DNA of 31,060 bases from a virus. Location: positions 1-31,060 of the IMG/VR virus record IMGVR_UViG_3300037427_000179. One strand, 5' to 3'. A program made the translations under genes and the position numbers. Positions 23,401-31,060 of the stretch are shown piece by piece; positions within the stretch are counted from its first letter, which is position 1, and every line of letters starts with the position of its first letter. A model generated the notes under the pieces. That model did not search any database and was not told the DNA's origin. It worked only from the letters and a program-made list of their open reading frames with translations.

Positions 23401-26400
23401 AGCTCCATCTATATAAGCACCACCACCAGCAATGTAGGATGATGGGTTAGAATCTGCTGAACCATAACCATATGGATCACCTGCAGTAATATTACTTCCT
23501 TTGTTGTATACAGTTACACGCTGAACATAAGGTGATCTAGTGGTAATAGCAATACCAGGTTGGAACTTGAATGCAAAACCTTCGTTCTCTGATGTGTTAA
23601 AGAACATATCAGCAACAGTCAAGTCTTCAACAACTGATCTGTCATTCAATAAGAATGCGTCCTTTTGCTTAGTAGCATCAGTTGGGACAATCTTAGTAGC
23701 ACGAAGACCATTACCCTTAACTGTTACTCCGTTAGGAACATATAATGGGAATGTTTCTTCATAAACACCACCACCAATGTTCAATGTCTCATTAGCTCCT
23801 CTAATATCAGGAGAAACATTAACATTAATATAGAAGGTATCAGCATCTACAACAGTAACAGCAGTTGTTACACCAGAAATAGGATCAGTAGCACGAGGAT
23901 AAGTATGCGAAGTCGCATTGTTATCCATATTACAAGTAAATGATAACGAGTTGTTATCAAGAGTTATCGTATCATTTGTTGATAGTCCATGAGCACCAGC
24001 AAATGATAGAGTTAATCTACCATATTGAGAATCATATTCTGCTGCATTAGGAGACTTTTGGTTACCTGACTCAGCACCACTTTGGACATTAACTGCATTT
24101 GTAGCAGTACCACCATTATAAATGTGATCATACTTATTAGAAATTCTTTGTAATGCGTATCTAACAGTCCTAAATGGTCTGTCATCAGTACGCCCACGAG
24201 AAGGTTCGTTATCATCAACACCATGAGTGTCAACGAACCATACATCATCACCAGGATTGACAGTAGCAATACCAACTTGAGCAGGTTCACGCCAAGTGAT
24301 AGTACCGTTATCATTAGTACTTAATACATGCTGAGTATTAACACCAACAACTCCAGTAGAGTCGTATAGTGATGTTACAAAACCAGATGTTATGAATGCA
24401 GATGTTGCAATACCAACTTGAGTTACAAGGTTAGTAATCGCAAAGTCTGTTGCTAAACCAGCAAGTACCTTAACATCATTGACATCCATGTTGGTGACAT
24501 CAATCGTTGTGATTGATGCAGCAGTACCAACAATATCTGTAATGATACCAGCAGTGATCTTAACATCTTTAAGATCTGCTGTCTCAGTATCGAAAGTTGT
24601 AATTGTAGCATAAGTACCAACCAAAGAGGTAATGATACCAGCAGTAATCTTAGCATTAAGAATATCACCTTCTTGTACATCAAGAGTAGTGATTGAAGCA
24701 GCTGTACCAACTACATCAGTAACTGCAACTCCAACTAAGGATATAGTATCAGCACTTAGAGTTGTTATGTGTGCTGTTGTAATAGTTGCATAAGTACCAA
24801 CTAAAGATGTGACAATACCAGCAGTAATCTTGGCATTAACTATGTCACCTTCTGTAGCATCAATCGTAGTGATTGAAGCAGCAGTACCTACAATATCAGT
24901 TATGATACCTGAGGTAATCTTAACATCTTTAAGATCAGCAGTCTCAGTATCAAAGGTTGTTATTGATCCATAAGTACCAACCAAAGAGGTAATAATACCA
25001 GCAGTAATCTTAGCATCTAAAATATCAGCAGCATCTAAATGTGCTGTACCATCAATGTAAATATCTTGCCATTCCCTATCTTCAGTACCTAGATCATAAG
25101 TATCATCAGCAGCAGGGTTAACTATCTGATTAAATGTCCAAGCATTTCTTGTCAGATCCCAATTAATAGTTTTATCTGTAGTACCTTTAAGAGTTATACC
25201 ACCATCAGAAGCACTAGCATCACTAGCAGATCCAGTAGTAGTTACACCCAGTTCAATGTTTTTATCATTGACTTGTAAGATAGCACTCTGAAGGTAAGAC
25301 ATATTACCTTCAACATTAAGGTCACCCTTAATGAGAGTATCTCCAGTTACAGTTAAAGCACCACCTACTCTTATATCTCTAGTAACATCTACATCAGTAA
25401 TAGTAGCGTATGTACCAACTAATGATGTTACAACACCAGCAGTGATCTTACCGTAAACGGCATCCAGATAATCAAAGTCGGCCTGAGTGTAAGTAACACC
25501 GAAACCAGACAGAGATGTAACAACACCGACTGTAATGTATGCATTAGTTGTAAGACCAACTTCATTGCGAAGATTGGTTATATCAAAGTCTGTTGCTAAA
25601 CCAGCAACGATCTTTGCTTGCTCAACATCAGCATTGATAAAGTCAACACTTTGAATAGTAGCAGCAGTACCAACTTGAACATCAAAGTTTAAGTCATCAA
25701 CATAGGCAACACCATCGATATGGATATTTCTCCATTGTTGATCAGGACTACCAATATCATATGTGTCGTCATCATCAGGGATAAAGTTAGAATCAATGTC
25801 TGCATTGAATACAACATTATCTGTTACAGAATCACCAAGACCAATTGTACCGCCGTTGAATGTTACATTACCAGTGAAGGTAGTTGCACCACCAACTCTA
25901 AGATCATTGGTAATATGTAAATCTTGAGTTGTTGAATAAGTACCAACCCAAGATGTTGAAATACCAGTGGTAATCTTAGCAAAGTTAATATCACCATTTT
26001 CAGAATCAAATACTGTTATCGTTGCATAAGTACCAACTTGAGATGTGATGATACCAGCAGTAATATATGCAGCTTCTATACCAGCACTATTGTTATCAAT
26101 AACTGGAAGAGTTGTAACACCAGTAATATTGACATCACCATCCACATCGAGGAGGGCTGTTGGCGTGGTGGTCCCGATTCCGACCCAACCTTCCTTGTCA
26201 CCAGAAATCCACTTAACAGCACCTGAACCAATAATTAATTGATCATCTTGTGCAGGGTATCTAACATCTTGATCCTTACCAATGATAACATTATTGTTAC
26301 CAGTATTATAAAGACCTGCAGACTCACCAATAGCAATATTATTATCACCAAAAACATTATAAAGAGCAAACGCACCAATAGCAATGTTATTACTCTGGTT

Positions 26401-27786
26401 AGTTGATATACCAGCACCCCATAGTGCTTCTCTACCTATACCAATATTCTGATCGTGATCTTCCTTACCACTATTTGTTGTTATACCTGATCTTATAACT
26501 AAGAATCCATAAGTATCAGTTAATCCAATACTACCAGTGGATAGGTAGATAGCATCACCAACATCAGATAATAAATTATAATCATCCTGACCCTTAACTG
26601 TAAATTGCTTACCAATTAATTTTGCTAAGTGAGCATTAGTACAAGTACCAATGTTAAACGATAGGTTACCAGTAACAGCATTGTTAATTGTTCCTAAGTC
26701 ACCTAATTGGTCAATAGCAATTGCCCAGTCACCACCCTGTAGGTTGGCATAGCTATCTGTAGTACCATAGACTCTGTAATCGTATGGATCACTTGAAAGT
26801 GAACTAGCGTCAGAGAATGAAATGCTACTGACATCACCAGTCTCACCATAAGTGATAACAGACTGAGAACCTAAATCCTGTCCAACCTTATCACCAATAT
26901 AGATGTTATGTGAACCTTCTGCTTCCTGTCCTGCAAAGTTACCAAAGAATATATTAGACTCTGCTTTAGTTACACCACCCTTTTGAAAGGCACTTTGACC
27001 AATAGCAATGTTTCTCTTAGTTTGAGTTCCTAAACCAGCCTGATTACCAGCCCAGTTACCAATAAACATACCCTGACGATCAGTACCGTCAGTTTCTAAT
27101 TTACCTGCTTCTCTACCAATTCTTATTAACTGCGTTCTAAAATCATAGTTGTTCTCAATAGTTGAGATACCACTAATAGTTAAGTTCTTAGTAGTGGTAG
27201 CATGACTTACATTAATCTGCTCAAACTGTGCAGATGTAGAATTGAAATCATTAAATGTTCCACCAACACCAGAAAGAGCACTGATAATACCTACCTTACT
27301 TTGTAGGTTGAGAGTATCAGTAATGTCAGTTACATAAAGAGTAGGGATAGTACCTACACCAGTTATATTCCAGTTTCTTGCATTTACTTCGTCATATGTT
27401 AAATCGCCTGTGACCGCTAAATCTCCAGCGACAGACAAATTACCTGATACCGTGGCTGCAGCACCTACTAAAAGGTCAGTAGCTACACTCCAGGTGTTAA
27501 TCTGCCCTAATGGGTTAAGAATAACCGCCCTAGAACCAACTGGCTTACCAAAGTCAGCAGGGTTATCTGGCAACATTTGAGTGTAATACTCACCACCGAT
27601 TGCTATAGGGGGATTTGTATTACCGTCTGGATGACCAATATATAATTTCTTATAAGACTTACCTGCACCTACATTCGTAGTATCGTAAGTGTATACTAAT
27701 TCACCAAAGGATACACCAGTACCAACGGGTGCTGCGGTAGGAGGCGAAGTTCCTTTAGTCCTTTTTAATAGAATCGTTGCTGACAT
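20443..27786 (-). CDS. Giant modular tail-fibre/adhesin-like virion protein (2447 aa)
   Basis: The frame from ATG 27786 is uninterrupted. The start MSATILLKRTKGTSPPTAAP with a 'GELVYTYDT' strand and a 'KLYIGHPDG' segment is typical of cyanophage fibre proteins. In order: repeats of 'sGnLsVaGDLaVtGDLTYDE' type (about 110-145); YadA-like head units with NIAIG/NIYIG/NVIIG (about 255-310 and 465-505); many 'KITAGIITSLVGTYATITT' units, including six exact 30-residue repeats at 927-1106; a beta-helix-like part from about 1183 (VDTHGVDDNEPSRGRTDDRP); a LamG-like domain at about 1585-1785 (WKHYAIARDGTDTRLFVDGT); and a C-terminus ending DSIDGGFF. It likely binds the host surface. It may be trimeric. 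Confidence 0.85.
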   Translation of the reverse strand: MSATILLKRTKGTSPPTAAPVGTGVSFGELVYTYDTTNVGAGKSYKKLYIGHPDGNTNPPIAIGGEYYTQMLPDNPADFGKPVGSRAVILNPLGQINTWSVATDLLVGAAATVSGNLSVAGDLAVTGDLTYDEVNARNWNITGVGTIPTLYVTDITDTLNLQSKVGIISALSGVGGTFNDFNSTSAQFEQINVSHATTTKNLTISGISTIENNYDFRTQLIRIGREAGKLETDGTDRQGMFIGNWAGNQAGLGTQTKRNIAIGQSAFQKGGVTKAESNIFFGNFAGQEAEGSHNIYIGDKVGQDLGSQSVITYGETGDVSSISFSDASSLSSDPYDYRVYGTTDSYANLQGGDWAIAIDQLGDLGTINNAVTGNLSFNIGTCTNAHLAKLIGKQFTVKGQDDYNLLSDVGDAIYLSTGSIGLTDTYGFLVIRSGITTNSGKEDHDQNIGIGREALWGAGISTNQSNNIAIGAFALYNVFGDNNIAIGESAGLYNTGNNNVIIGKDQDVRYPAQDDQLIIGSGAVKWISGDKEGWVGIGTTTPTALLDVDGDVNITGVTTLPVIDNNSAGIEAAYITAGIITSQVGTYATITVFDSENGDINFAKITTGISTSWVGTYSTTQDLHITNDLRVGGATTFTGNVTFNGGTIGLGDSVTDNVVFNADIDSNFIPDDDDTYDIGSPDQQWRNIHIDGVAYVDDLNFDVQVGTAATIQSVDFINADVEQAKIVAGLATDFDITNLRNEVGLTTNAYITVGVVTSLSGFGVTYTQADFDYLDAVYGKITAGVVTSLVGTYATITDVDVTRDIRVGGALTVTGDTLIKGDLNVEGNMSYLQSAILQVNDKNIELGVTTTGSASDASASDGGITLKGTTDKTINWDLTRNAWTFNQIVNPAADDTYDLGTEDREWQDIYIDGTAHLDAADILDAKITAGIITSLVGTYGSITTFDTETADLKDVKITSGIITDIVGTAASITTIDATEGDIVNAKITAGIVTSLVGTYATITTAHITTLSADTISLVGVAVTDVVGTAASITTLDVQEGDILNAKITAGIITSLVGTYATITTFDTETADLKDVKITAGIITDIVGTAASITTIDVTNMDVNDVKVLAGLATDFAITNLVTQVGIATSAFITSGFVTSLYDSTGVVGVNTQHVLSTNDNGTITWREPAQVGIATVNPGDDVWFVDTHGVDDNEPSRGRTDDRPFRTVRYALQRISNKYDHIYNGGTATNAVNVQSGAESGNQKSPNAAEYDSQYGRLTLSFAGAHGLSTNDTITLDNNSLSFTCNMDNNATSHTYPRATDPISGVTTAVTVVDADTFYINVNVSPDIRGANETLNIGGGVYEETFPLYVPNGVTVKGNGLRATKIVPTDATKQKDAFLLNDRSVVEDLTVADMFFNTSENEGFAFKFQPGIAITTRSPYVQRVTVYNKGSNITAGDPYGYGSADSNPSSYIAGGGAYIDGAELASGSLEAAMLFNEVTFIVPNSQGVVMTNGARVEYLNAFTYFASEAIKGVSGTTGISSAGKTRLRLTGITTVGTGNTITLYDTDGTTGLGTAIVANYDGTYLEVTGKQTGFEVLNSRTAKTITFNDGAQLDTSVKKFGTASLKLDGTNDSISVPSSGDLGFGTNTDFTVEFWAYSNTTGLSSATLFDLRTNGSDTNGLSLAYRAAGEVDLRVGTTTAITGSGAGIATGAWKHYAIARDGTDTRLFVDGTQRGIKTSDTTDYGSSKGLVIGADFDGTSNAVTGWVDDFRVEYGVAKYTSNFTAPTAELTGDKDTVLLLDFNGANGITTCTDDVIRNQDIRIVQAGGGIGTATKVTLADYSQFGADMRSVGCAVEYGQKGVIADGDGVALRLFALNFNHVGAGADITNDPNLAIQANETTEVNNGDISYVSIDQKGDFRVGEAFYVDQENGTVSFSQQVTSLQALSNLTITDGTDSSSVTPTSGTFGNIQIAGNSIESTTGDINIDPAGAGDINITGDVNVLGILTATVIQLDAFQKGDTSVALTDSGTDGLIRLSTDNEEAMRVDASQKIGIGTATVRDRLDVLDTARFERINATGVVTVSSSADVNNLDVVDAKIATGLATAFTVGQTIGDGSLTVNAPLGINSHTDLPDNVMVRIGTNDDLTVEHVDTDAFNNRGHTQFRHANGNGTYGRLQIRSDYFSVQTAAGSSDFLTVDDKTIKLMYADTAASGIGDRLIIRASGSEMLGIVTVKDNGVYKGEIAIGSSITATAGVVTANFVDVNNIDAVDAKINAGLATNFAITNARIQTGIATEMTFAGFSTFVGIATFQQDVFVAGNLNVIGDVYYDEVQGRNLNVTGVSTLNYTIITGVSTISDIKIGAGSSSTKIETNSGELVLDSAVGQVTIQDNVHVVGYATFKNGLYYRSDQGGSTGIGYSGPNGMGYFEADGRLVSTASTVGFLTTSNYVMTTNAGGVPTWTDSIDGGFF
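24469..25008 (-). repeat. Six tandem 90-bp repeats in the giant fibre gene
   Basis: Starting at 25008 and stepping down by exactly 90 bases (25008, 24918, 24828, 24738, 24648, 24558) the codons restart the 30-residue unit ITAGIITSLVGTYATITT plus about 12 residues ending in -K. One unit (24738-24649) begins LVGVAVTDVVGTAASITT and is more diverged. A seventh, much diverged unit starts at 24468. Related single units occur near 25440, 26055 and 25960. Alternating 'SLVGTY' and 'DIVGTA' units suggest a 60-residue higher-order period. Confidence 0.92.
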
Positions 27787-28001
27787 TAGTATTCCCCTCC
27801 ATCAACTGTGGTGGATGGTAAAGTTGTTTGCGTTATAAATTTTGCAGACGCTGAGTCATAAACTAAAAAACTACCATTTGTTAAAGCACTAGCATTAACA
27901 TCGGTTAGTAAAACTAGTTTACCTCCTCCTCCACCGCCCCCTAGGGAGCCGCTGGCAATAACCTTAACTTGGCTGCCAGTACCAATTCTTAAAGATGGCA
28001 T
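27786..28001 (-). CDS. Small fibre-associated protein with poly-Gly run (71 aa)
   Basis: ATG 28001 to TAA 27788-27786. It has seven consecutive glycines near residues 21-27, preceded by SQVKVIASGSLG and followed by KLVLLTDVNASALTNGSFLV, then YDSASAKFITQTTLPS and an ending TVDGGEY. The last part resembles the short beta units and the DGG-aromatic end of the 2447-residue protein. It may be a detached fibre segment or a fibre tip partner. Both junctions are TAATG overlaps. Confidence 0.75.
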   Translation of the reverse strand: MPSLRIGTGSQVKVIASGSLGGGGGGGKLVLLTDVNASALTNGSFLVYDSASAKFITQTTLPSTTVDGGEY

Positions 28002-28336
28002 TACCTTGTTACCCCTGCTCTAACATTGACCATTCCTTCAACAACCTTTACCTTACTAGTGCCGTCTTGCAAAACAACATCGTAAAGGTAGCGACCAGGT
28101 TTAATATCGGTTGTTACGGTAGATGCCATAGAGATTTGGATTTCTCCACCTGTGGCATCAGATACAGTCGAAGCGAAGGCAACATAATTGCTGCTACCTG
28201 ACCACTTACGCAGTTGAGAAGTTACTGTAAATCCTGCTAGATTTAGGGTAGTGTTATTATCGTTATCACCAAGAGAAAATAAATGTTCAAAATCAGTACC
28301 CGATTCAATCTGCAAATTAGCGACATATACTGCCAT
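28001..28336 (-). CDS. Small beta-sandwich-like virion protein (111 aa)
   Basis: ATG 28336. The chain alternates short strands (AVYVANLQIESGTDFEHLFS; FTVTSQLRKW; EIQISMAS; GRYLYDVVLQDGTSKVKVVE) and ends GMVNVRAGVTR. It looks like an immunoglobulin-like baseplate or fibre-attachment domain similar in plan to phage BppU N-terminal domains, but this is a fold guess. No membrane segment. It lies 28 bases below an ACTAAATA motif and heads the string of TAATG-coupled genes leading to gp13. Confidence 0.75.
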   Translation of the reverse strand: MAVYVANLQIESGTDFEHLFSLGDNDNNTTLNLAGFTVTSQLRKWSGSSNYVAFASTVSDATGGEIQISMASTVTTDIKPGRYLYDVVLQDGTSKVKVVEGMVNVRAGVTR

Positions 28337-28356
28337 CTTGTATGCTGACTATTATC

Positions 28357-28536
28357 CTATAAGGTATTTAGTTTCTTTATCTCTACTAAAAGTTCTGTGA
28401 CAGCATCAATCTTTGTATGCAGTCGATCTATGTCAGATCTTAAAATTTCAAGATCAGTCAATGTTGTAGGATTTGCCTCTGATTCATTACCACCGTAATG
28501 ATATCTTAGGAACTCACTGGGTCCAGTTCTACTCAT
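28357..28536 (-). CDS. Small coiled-coil protein (59 aa)
   Basis: ATG 28536 to TAG 28357. Starts MSRTGPSEFLRYHYGGNESE and continues with a helical, heptad-like stretch (LEILRSDIDRLHTKIDAVTE) to the C-terminus. The start overlaps the stop of the preceding gene (ATGA). A short N-terminal plug plus a coiled coil is the same plan as the neighbouring 72-residue protein. Probably a structural or assembly factor; unproven. Confidence 0.75.
   Translation of the reverse strand: MSRTGPSEFLRYHYGGNESEANPTTLTDLEILRSDIDRLHTKIDAVTELLVEIKKLNTL
28365..28372 (-). promoter_or_regulatory. ACTAAATA motif upstream of the 111-aa gene
   Basis: Minus strand ACTAAATA lies 28 bases before ATG 28336, inside the last codons of the 59-residue gene. 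It is a CTAAATA variant of the late motif. Confidence 0.35.
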
Positions 28537-28751
28537 AATTTTGATGTAATTTTTGCGAGCATTTCCTTTATCTCAGAAATTTCTTGTTTCATATTATCCA
28601 AATCTTCTCTGTCCTTAATCCTAGACTGTTTCTCAATTTGCTTCTTAGTTTTTGCTTGTTGATAAGCCGCAAAACCAGAGCTATCAGTATTAATGATAGC
28701 TCCAGTTTTTTCGTCTCTGTACAAGTTTGGATGTCCTTCTACTCTGATCAT
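28533..28751 (-). CDS. Small protein with N-terminal 'GHPNLYRD' head and coiled coil (72 aa)
   Basis: ATG 28751, overlapping the preceding stop as ATGA. The first 30 residues (IRVEGHPNLYRDEKTGAIIN) form a compact beta head; residues about 35-72 form a charged coiled coil (KQEISEIKEMLAKI). The head motif is familiar from hypothetical proteins next to baseplate genes of cyanomyoviruses, from memory only. Role unknown. Confidence 0.8.
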   Translation of the reverse strand: MIRVEGHPNLYRDEKTGAIINTDSSGFAAYQQAKTKKQIEKQSRIKDREDLDNMKQEISEIKEMLAKITSKL

Positions 28752-31060
28752 GCTAATGCCAAAGATCTCATATTCTTAAACACTGGAACTTCTGCTTGAT
28801 TGGTTCCGTTCATTACAACCTTAATCACAAAACCAGTAAAAGGTTCTAGATCATTGATTGTATACTGATACTCTTTGAAATCCTCTCCAGGATTGACTAA
28901 AGCATCAGGACGGCCATCGTTCTTAGACGGATCTAAAACGGTGTCACCAAATCCATCCCCAGTGGTATCGACATTATTTAGATAGCCTGGGAACAGCATG
29001 AATTTCTGATCAGTTTCACTAGCATCTGGTCTAATCACACTATACAGAACCCTGAAGTCAGTAGATGCAGGTCTATATGCATCAAAGACAACTTTTAATG
29101 AGGTTGCTGGTTGTTTAATCTTAATAACCCTAGAGGTATAGTAAGAAGTGTGTGGATCATTAAACAATGCATTAACTCTTGGATCAGTTGAATAATTCTC
29201 GATTGGTTTATTCAATCTATTAGATGTGAATTCCATCTTGACCGTATCCAACATAATCGATGGAGAACTCCAGAATTGACCACCATTGCTTATAGCAAGT
29301 CTAGTAGTTAATGATTTGTTTCTAAAGAGATTAGTTAATCTCGCATTCTCATTAACTTCAGAAGCAACAATTCTAGTATTAGGAACTCTTGTTTGTTGAT
29401 TTAAAACAACATTCTCAAATCCTTTATCTACAAATGATTGCTCATTACCATCAATACTAGTTCCAGTTACGGTTCTAACACTGCAAGTAACAGTATCAGT
29501 TACACCAGGAGTTGTAACATCAATCAATGGTTTGAATGAGTTAAACTGAATATTCTTGGATGCATGGACATGATCTCCACCACCAAAAACATCTGAAGCA
29601 AATGACAACTGAGGTTGACTTAAAGCATTGATATCAGTAGTTCTACCTTCTCTATCAATCTTAATAACAAAGTCATCCATGTTTCTATCTAAAGTAGATA
29701 CATTATGCTCTGTATTAATCTTATTCAATGAGATTCCAGAAAGTTCATACTTTCTAATTTCAGATGCTGCAGAATGAGTAATAGATTGAGTATTGTTTAC
29801 CCCTCTGGTAATACCACTCAAAGTATTGATACCAACAGATGTATAAGAAATAATCTCATTTCCAAGTTGGGCATAACCAGTATTAGCAGCACTAACAAGT
29901 ACTCCTTCAAATACATTGAACCCTGTACTGTCACCAATAGCAATAGCACTAGTTGTAGAGTTAACTACAGTAGATGTTGTTGTTGGTAAAGTATTTGGTT
30001 TAGCACCTGCTATGGAAACTTTGTTACCAGTACCATACATGCCATGACCAAAGTAACCTACTTTAGCATATTCACCAGTGTAAAGGTTACCTGTTGCATC
30101 ATATCTAGTAACATCAAGACCAGAATCAATAGTGGTTCCTGCTTCATGATAGTAGATCACATCAGCAGCACCAGTAAATTCTTGTGCTTGTATATCAGTC
30201 AGATAAAGAGTATCTATTCCTGCAAGGGAACCAATACCTATCCTAACACCAGATCCAGATCCACTCATATCAGCAGTTACAACACCTACAATGTCACCTA
30301 TCTTATACCCTTGACCTGTTTCTAAAACAGTTGCTGCTGTAATTGGTGAAGCACCAGTACCAACAGTAATATCAAGTTTAAGTCCAGAACCTTGTCCTGT
30401 TATAGCAAATGTGTTTACACTAGCAGATGGAGTTCCATAATTGGATCCATTTGTATTAATTCCAATAGCAAGTGGTGAAGTACCTTTCTTAACTGGTCCT
30501 CCAGTATCTTCAATAGTTCCATAACGATAGTTCGCAGAAGCATCACCAACCTTCCTACCAGGAACAAATACAGTTCCGATAAGACCAGCATTAGTAGATG
30601 TGGTTATACCAAGAGCAGCCTTCTTAGGAAGACAATGAATAGGATTACCATTCAATACTGGTAAGATACCATTATTAGGTCTAATTGGAGGATTTTGGAA
30701 TGTAACTACAGCATCAGTTTCAGTAAACTCTGCTCTATACAGTTTGAAGCACATATCTTCAAACTGGCAGGGACTCCATGTAGAAGCATTTTGCGACTTA
30801 AACATAGAACCTAGCATAGTTTGATTACTATACACCCGTCCTGCAGCACTAGGTAAATCCTGTGCATTAAGAGCAGTCTGTCCCATCTCTGCTGTAAAGA
30901 TCTCATAGGTGTTCGTAGGAGCACCTACAATCAATGCATACTCCCCATGAGGTTCCAAGTATACTGGAGAAGGGAAGGTTGCTCTGGTTGGAACTGAAGC
31001 ATCAGTACTAACTGTTATATTTTCGGAATTTAACACCACACGAGCATCAGGAGATACCAA
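28748..31060 (-). CDS. Large virion structural protein, C-terminal 770 residues (5' end outside window)
   Basis: The frame is open at the right edge. The first visible codon is TTG, so the true start is upstream. The visible part begins with a structured domain (PVYLEPHGEYALIVGAPTNT; FEDMCFKLYRAEFTETDAVV). A Gly/Thr-rich repeat part follows, with GSNYGTP and GQGYKIGDIVG units like those in gp14. The rest is a large beta-rich region ending with ITRPD-like strands (DFRVLYSVIRPDASETDQKF) and FTGFVIKVVMNGTNQAEVPV. It is probably a baseplate- or fibre-associated protein by position upstream of the giant fibre. I cannot name the T4 equivalent. Confidence 0.8.
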   Translation of the reverse strand: MVSPDARVVLNSENITVSTDASVPTRATFPSPVYLEPHGEYALIVGAPTNTYEIFTAEMGQTALNAQDLPSAAGRVYSNQTMLGSMFKSQNASTWSPCQFEDMCFKLYRAEFTETDAVVTFQNPPIRPNNGILPVLNGNPIHCLPKKAALGITTSTNAGLIGTVFVPGRKVGDASANYRYGTIEDTGGPVKKGTSPLAIGINTNGSNYGTPSASVNTFAITGQGSGLKLDITVGTGASPITAATVLETGQGYKIGDIVGVVTADMSGSGSGVRIGIGSLAGIDTLYLTDIQAQEFTGAADVIYYHEAGTTIDSGLDVTRYDATGNLYTGEYAKVGYFGHGMYGTGNKVSIAGAKPNTLPTTTSTVVNSTTSAIAIGDSTGFNVFEGVLVSAANTGYAQLGNEIISYTSVGINTLSGITRGVNNTQSITHSAASEIRKYELSGISLNKINTEHNVSTLDRNMDDFVIKIDREGRTTDINALSQPQLSFASDVFGGGDHVHASKNIQFNSFKPLIDVTTPGVTDTVTCSVRTVTGTSIDGNEQSFVDKGFENVVLNQQTRVPNTRIVASEVNENARLTNLFRNKSLTTRLAISNGGQFWSSPSIMLDTVKMEFTSNRLNKPIENYSTDPRVNALFNDPHTSYYTSRVIKIKQPATSLKVVFDAYRPASTDFRVLYSVIRPDASETDQKFMLFPGYLNNVDTTGDGFGDTVLDPSKNDGRPDALVNPGEDFKEYQYTINDLEPFTGFVIKVVMNGTNQAEVPVFKNMRSLALA

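Noticed and set aside
24012-24710. Two minus-strand Leu-rich frames inside the giant fibre gene
   Set aside because: Shifted readings of the fibre repeats. Their Leu/Val content follows from the repeat codons.
24469-25008. Regular repeat array considered as CRISPR or mobile repeat
   Set aside because: Units are contiguous, in frame and code for 30 residues each. There are no spacers.

Overview
The window is a stretch of the virion-structure region of a T4-like myovirus, almost certainly a marine cyanophage infecting Synechococcus or Prochlorococcus. The gene order is the T4 head/neck/tail order (13-14-15-16 ... 17 ... 18-19-20-67-(x)-21-22-23, then uvsY-uvsW). The sequence is AT-rich. Several large proteins look like cyanomyovirus versions of T4 proteins: a long gp14, a giant fibre-like protein before gp13, and small conserved membrane proteins. 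Every gene I can support is on the minus strand, so transcription runs from high to low coordinates. No host photosynthesis gene, tRNA, integrase or CRISPR is visible. No stretch over 300 bases lacks a gene.

In transcription order: 31060-27786 holds the C-terminal 770 residues of a large virion protein, two short coiled-coil proteins and two small beta-rich proteins. 27786-20443 is one 2447-residue fibre/adhesin-like protein with a YadA-like head section, exact 90-bp tandem repeats, a beta-helix-like section and a LamG-like domain. 20443-16734 encodes the neck proteins gp13 and gp14, gp15 and the small terminase gp16. Many junctions here are 1-nt TAATG overlaps.

16712-13011 is an accessory block between the two terminase subunits. 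It has a two-helix holin-like protein, other short membrane proteins, two 2OG-Fe(II) oxygenase-like proteins, several genes of 27-59 codons and a staphylococcal-nuclease-type protein. 13011-11353 is the large terminase gp17. 11356-10328 is a second small block: a 53-residue protein, a NifU-type Fe-S scaffold domain, an HxGH nucleotidyltransferase and a zinc-ribbon-like protein.

10246-1858 is the core structural operon: tail sheath gp18, tail tube gp19, portal gp20, a gp67-like core protein, a 92-residue beta protein, protease gp21, scaffold gp22 and major capsid gp23. Copies of the T4-type late promoter motif (NATAAATA) sit just upstream of gp18, gp20, the gp67-like gene and gp22. A strong terminator follows gp23. 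Beyond it, 1777-1 carries two small proteins, a tail-tube-fold protein, UvsY and the first 145 residues of UvsW. The products act together as prohead assembly and maturation (gp20-23, gp67), DNA packaging (gp16/17), neck and tail assembly (gp13-15, 18, 19) and recombination-dependent replication (UvsY/UvsW).

The most interesting parts are the two accessory blocks around gp17, the modular giant fibre, the beta-repeat insertion in gp14 and two related promoter-like motif families. I see no clear undescribed defence or mobile system.
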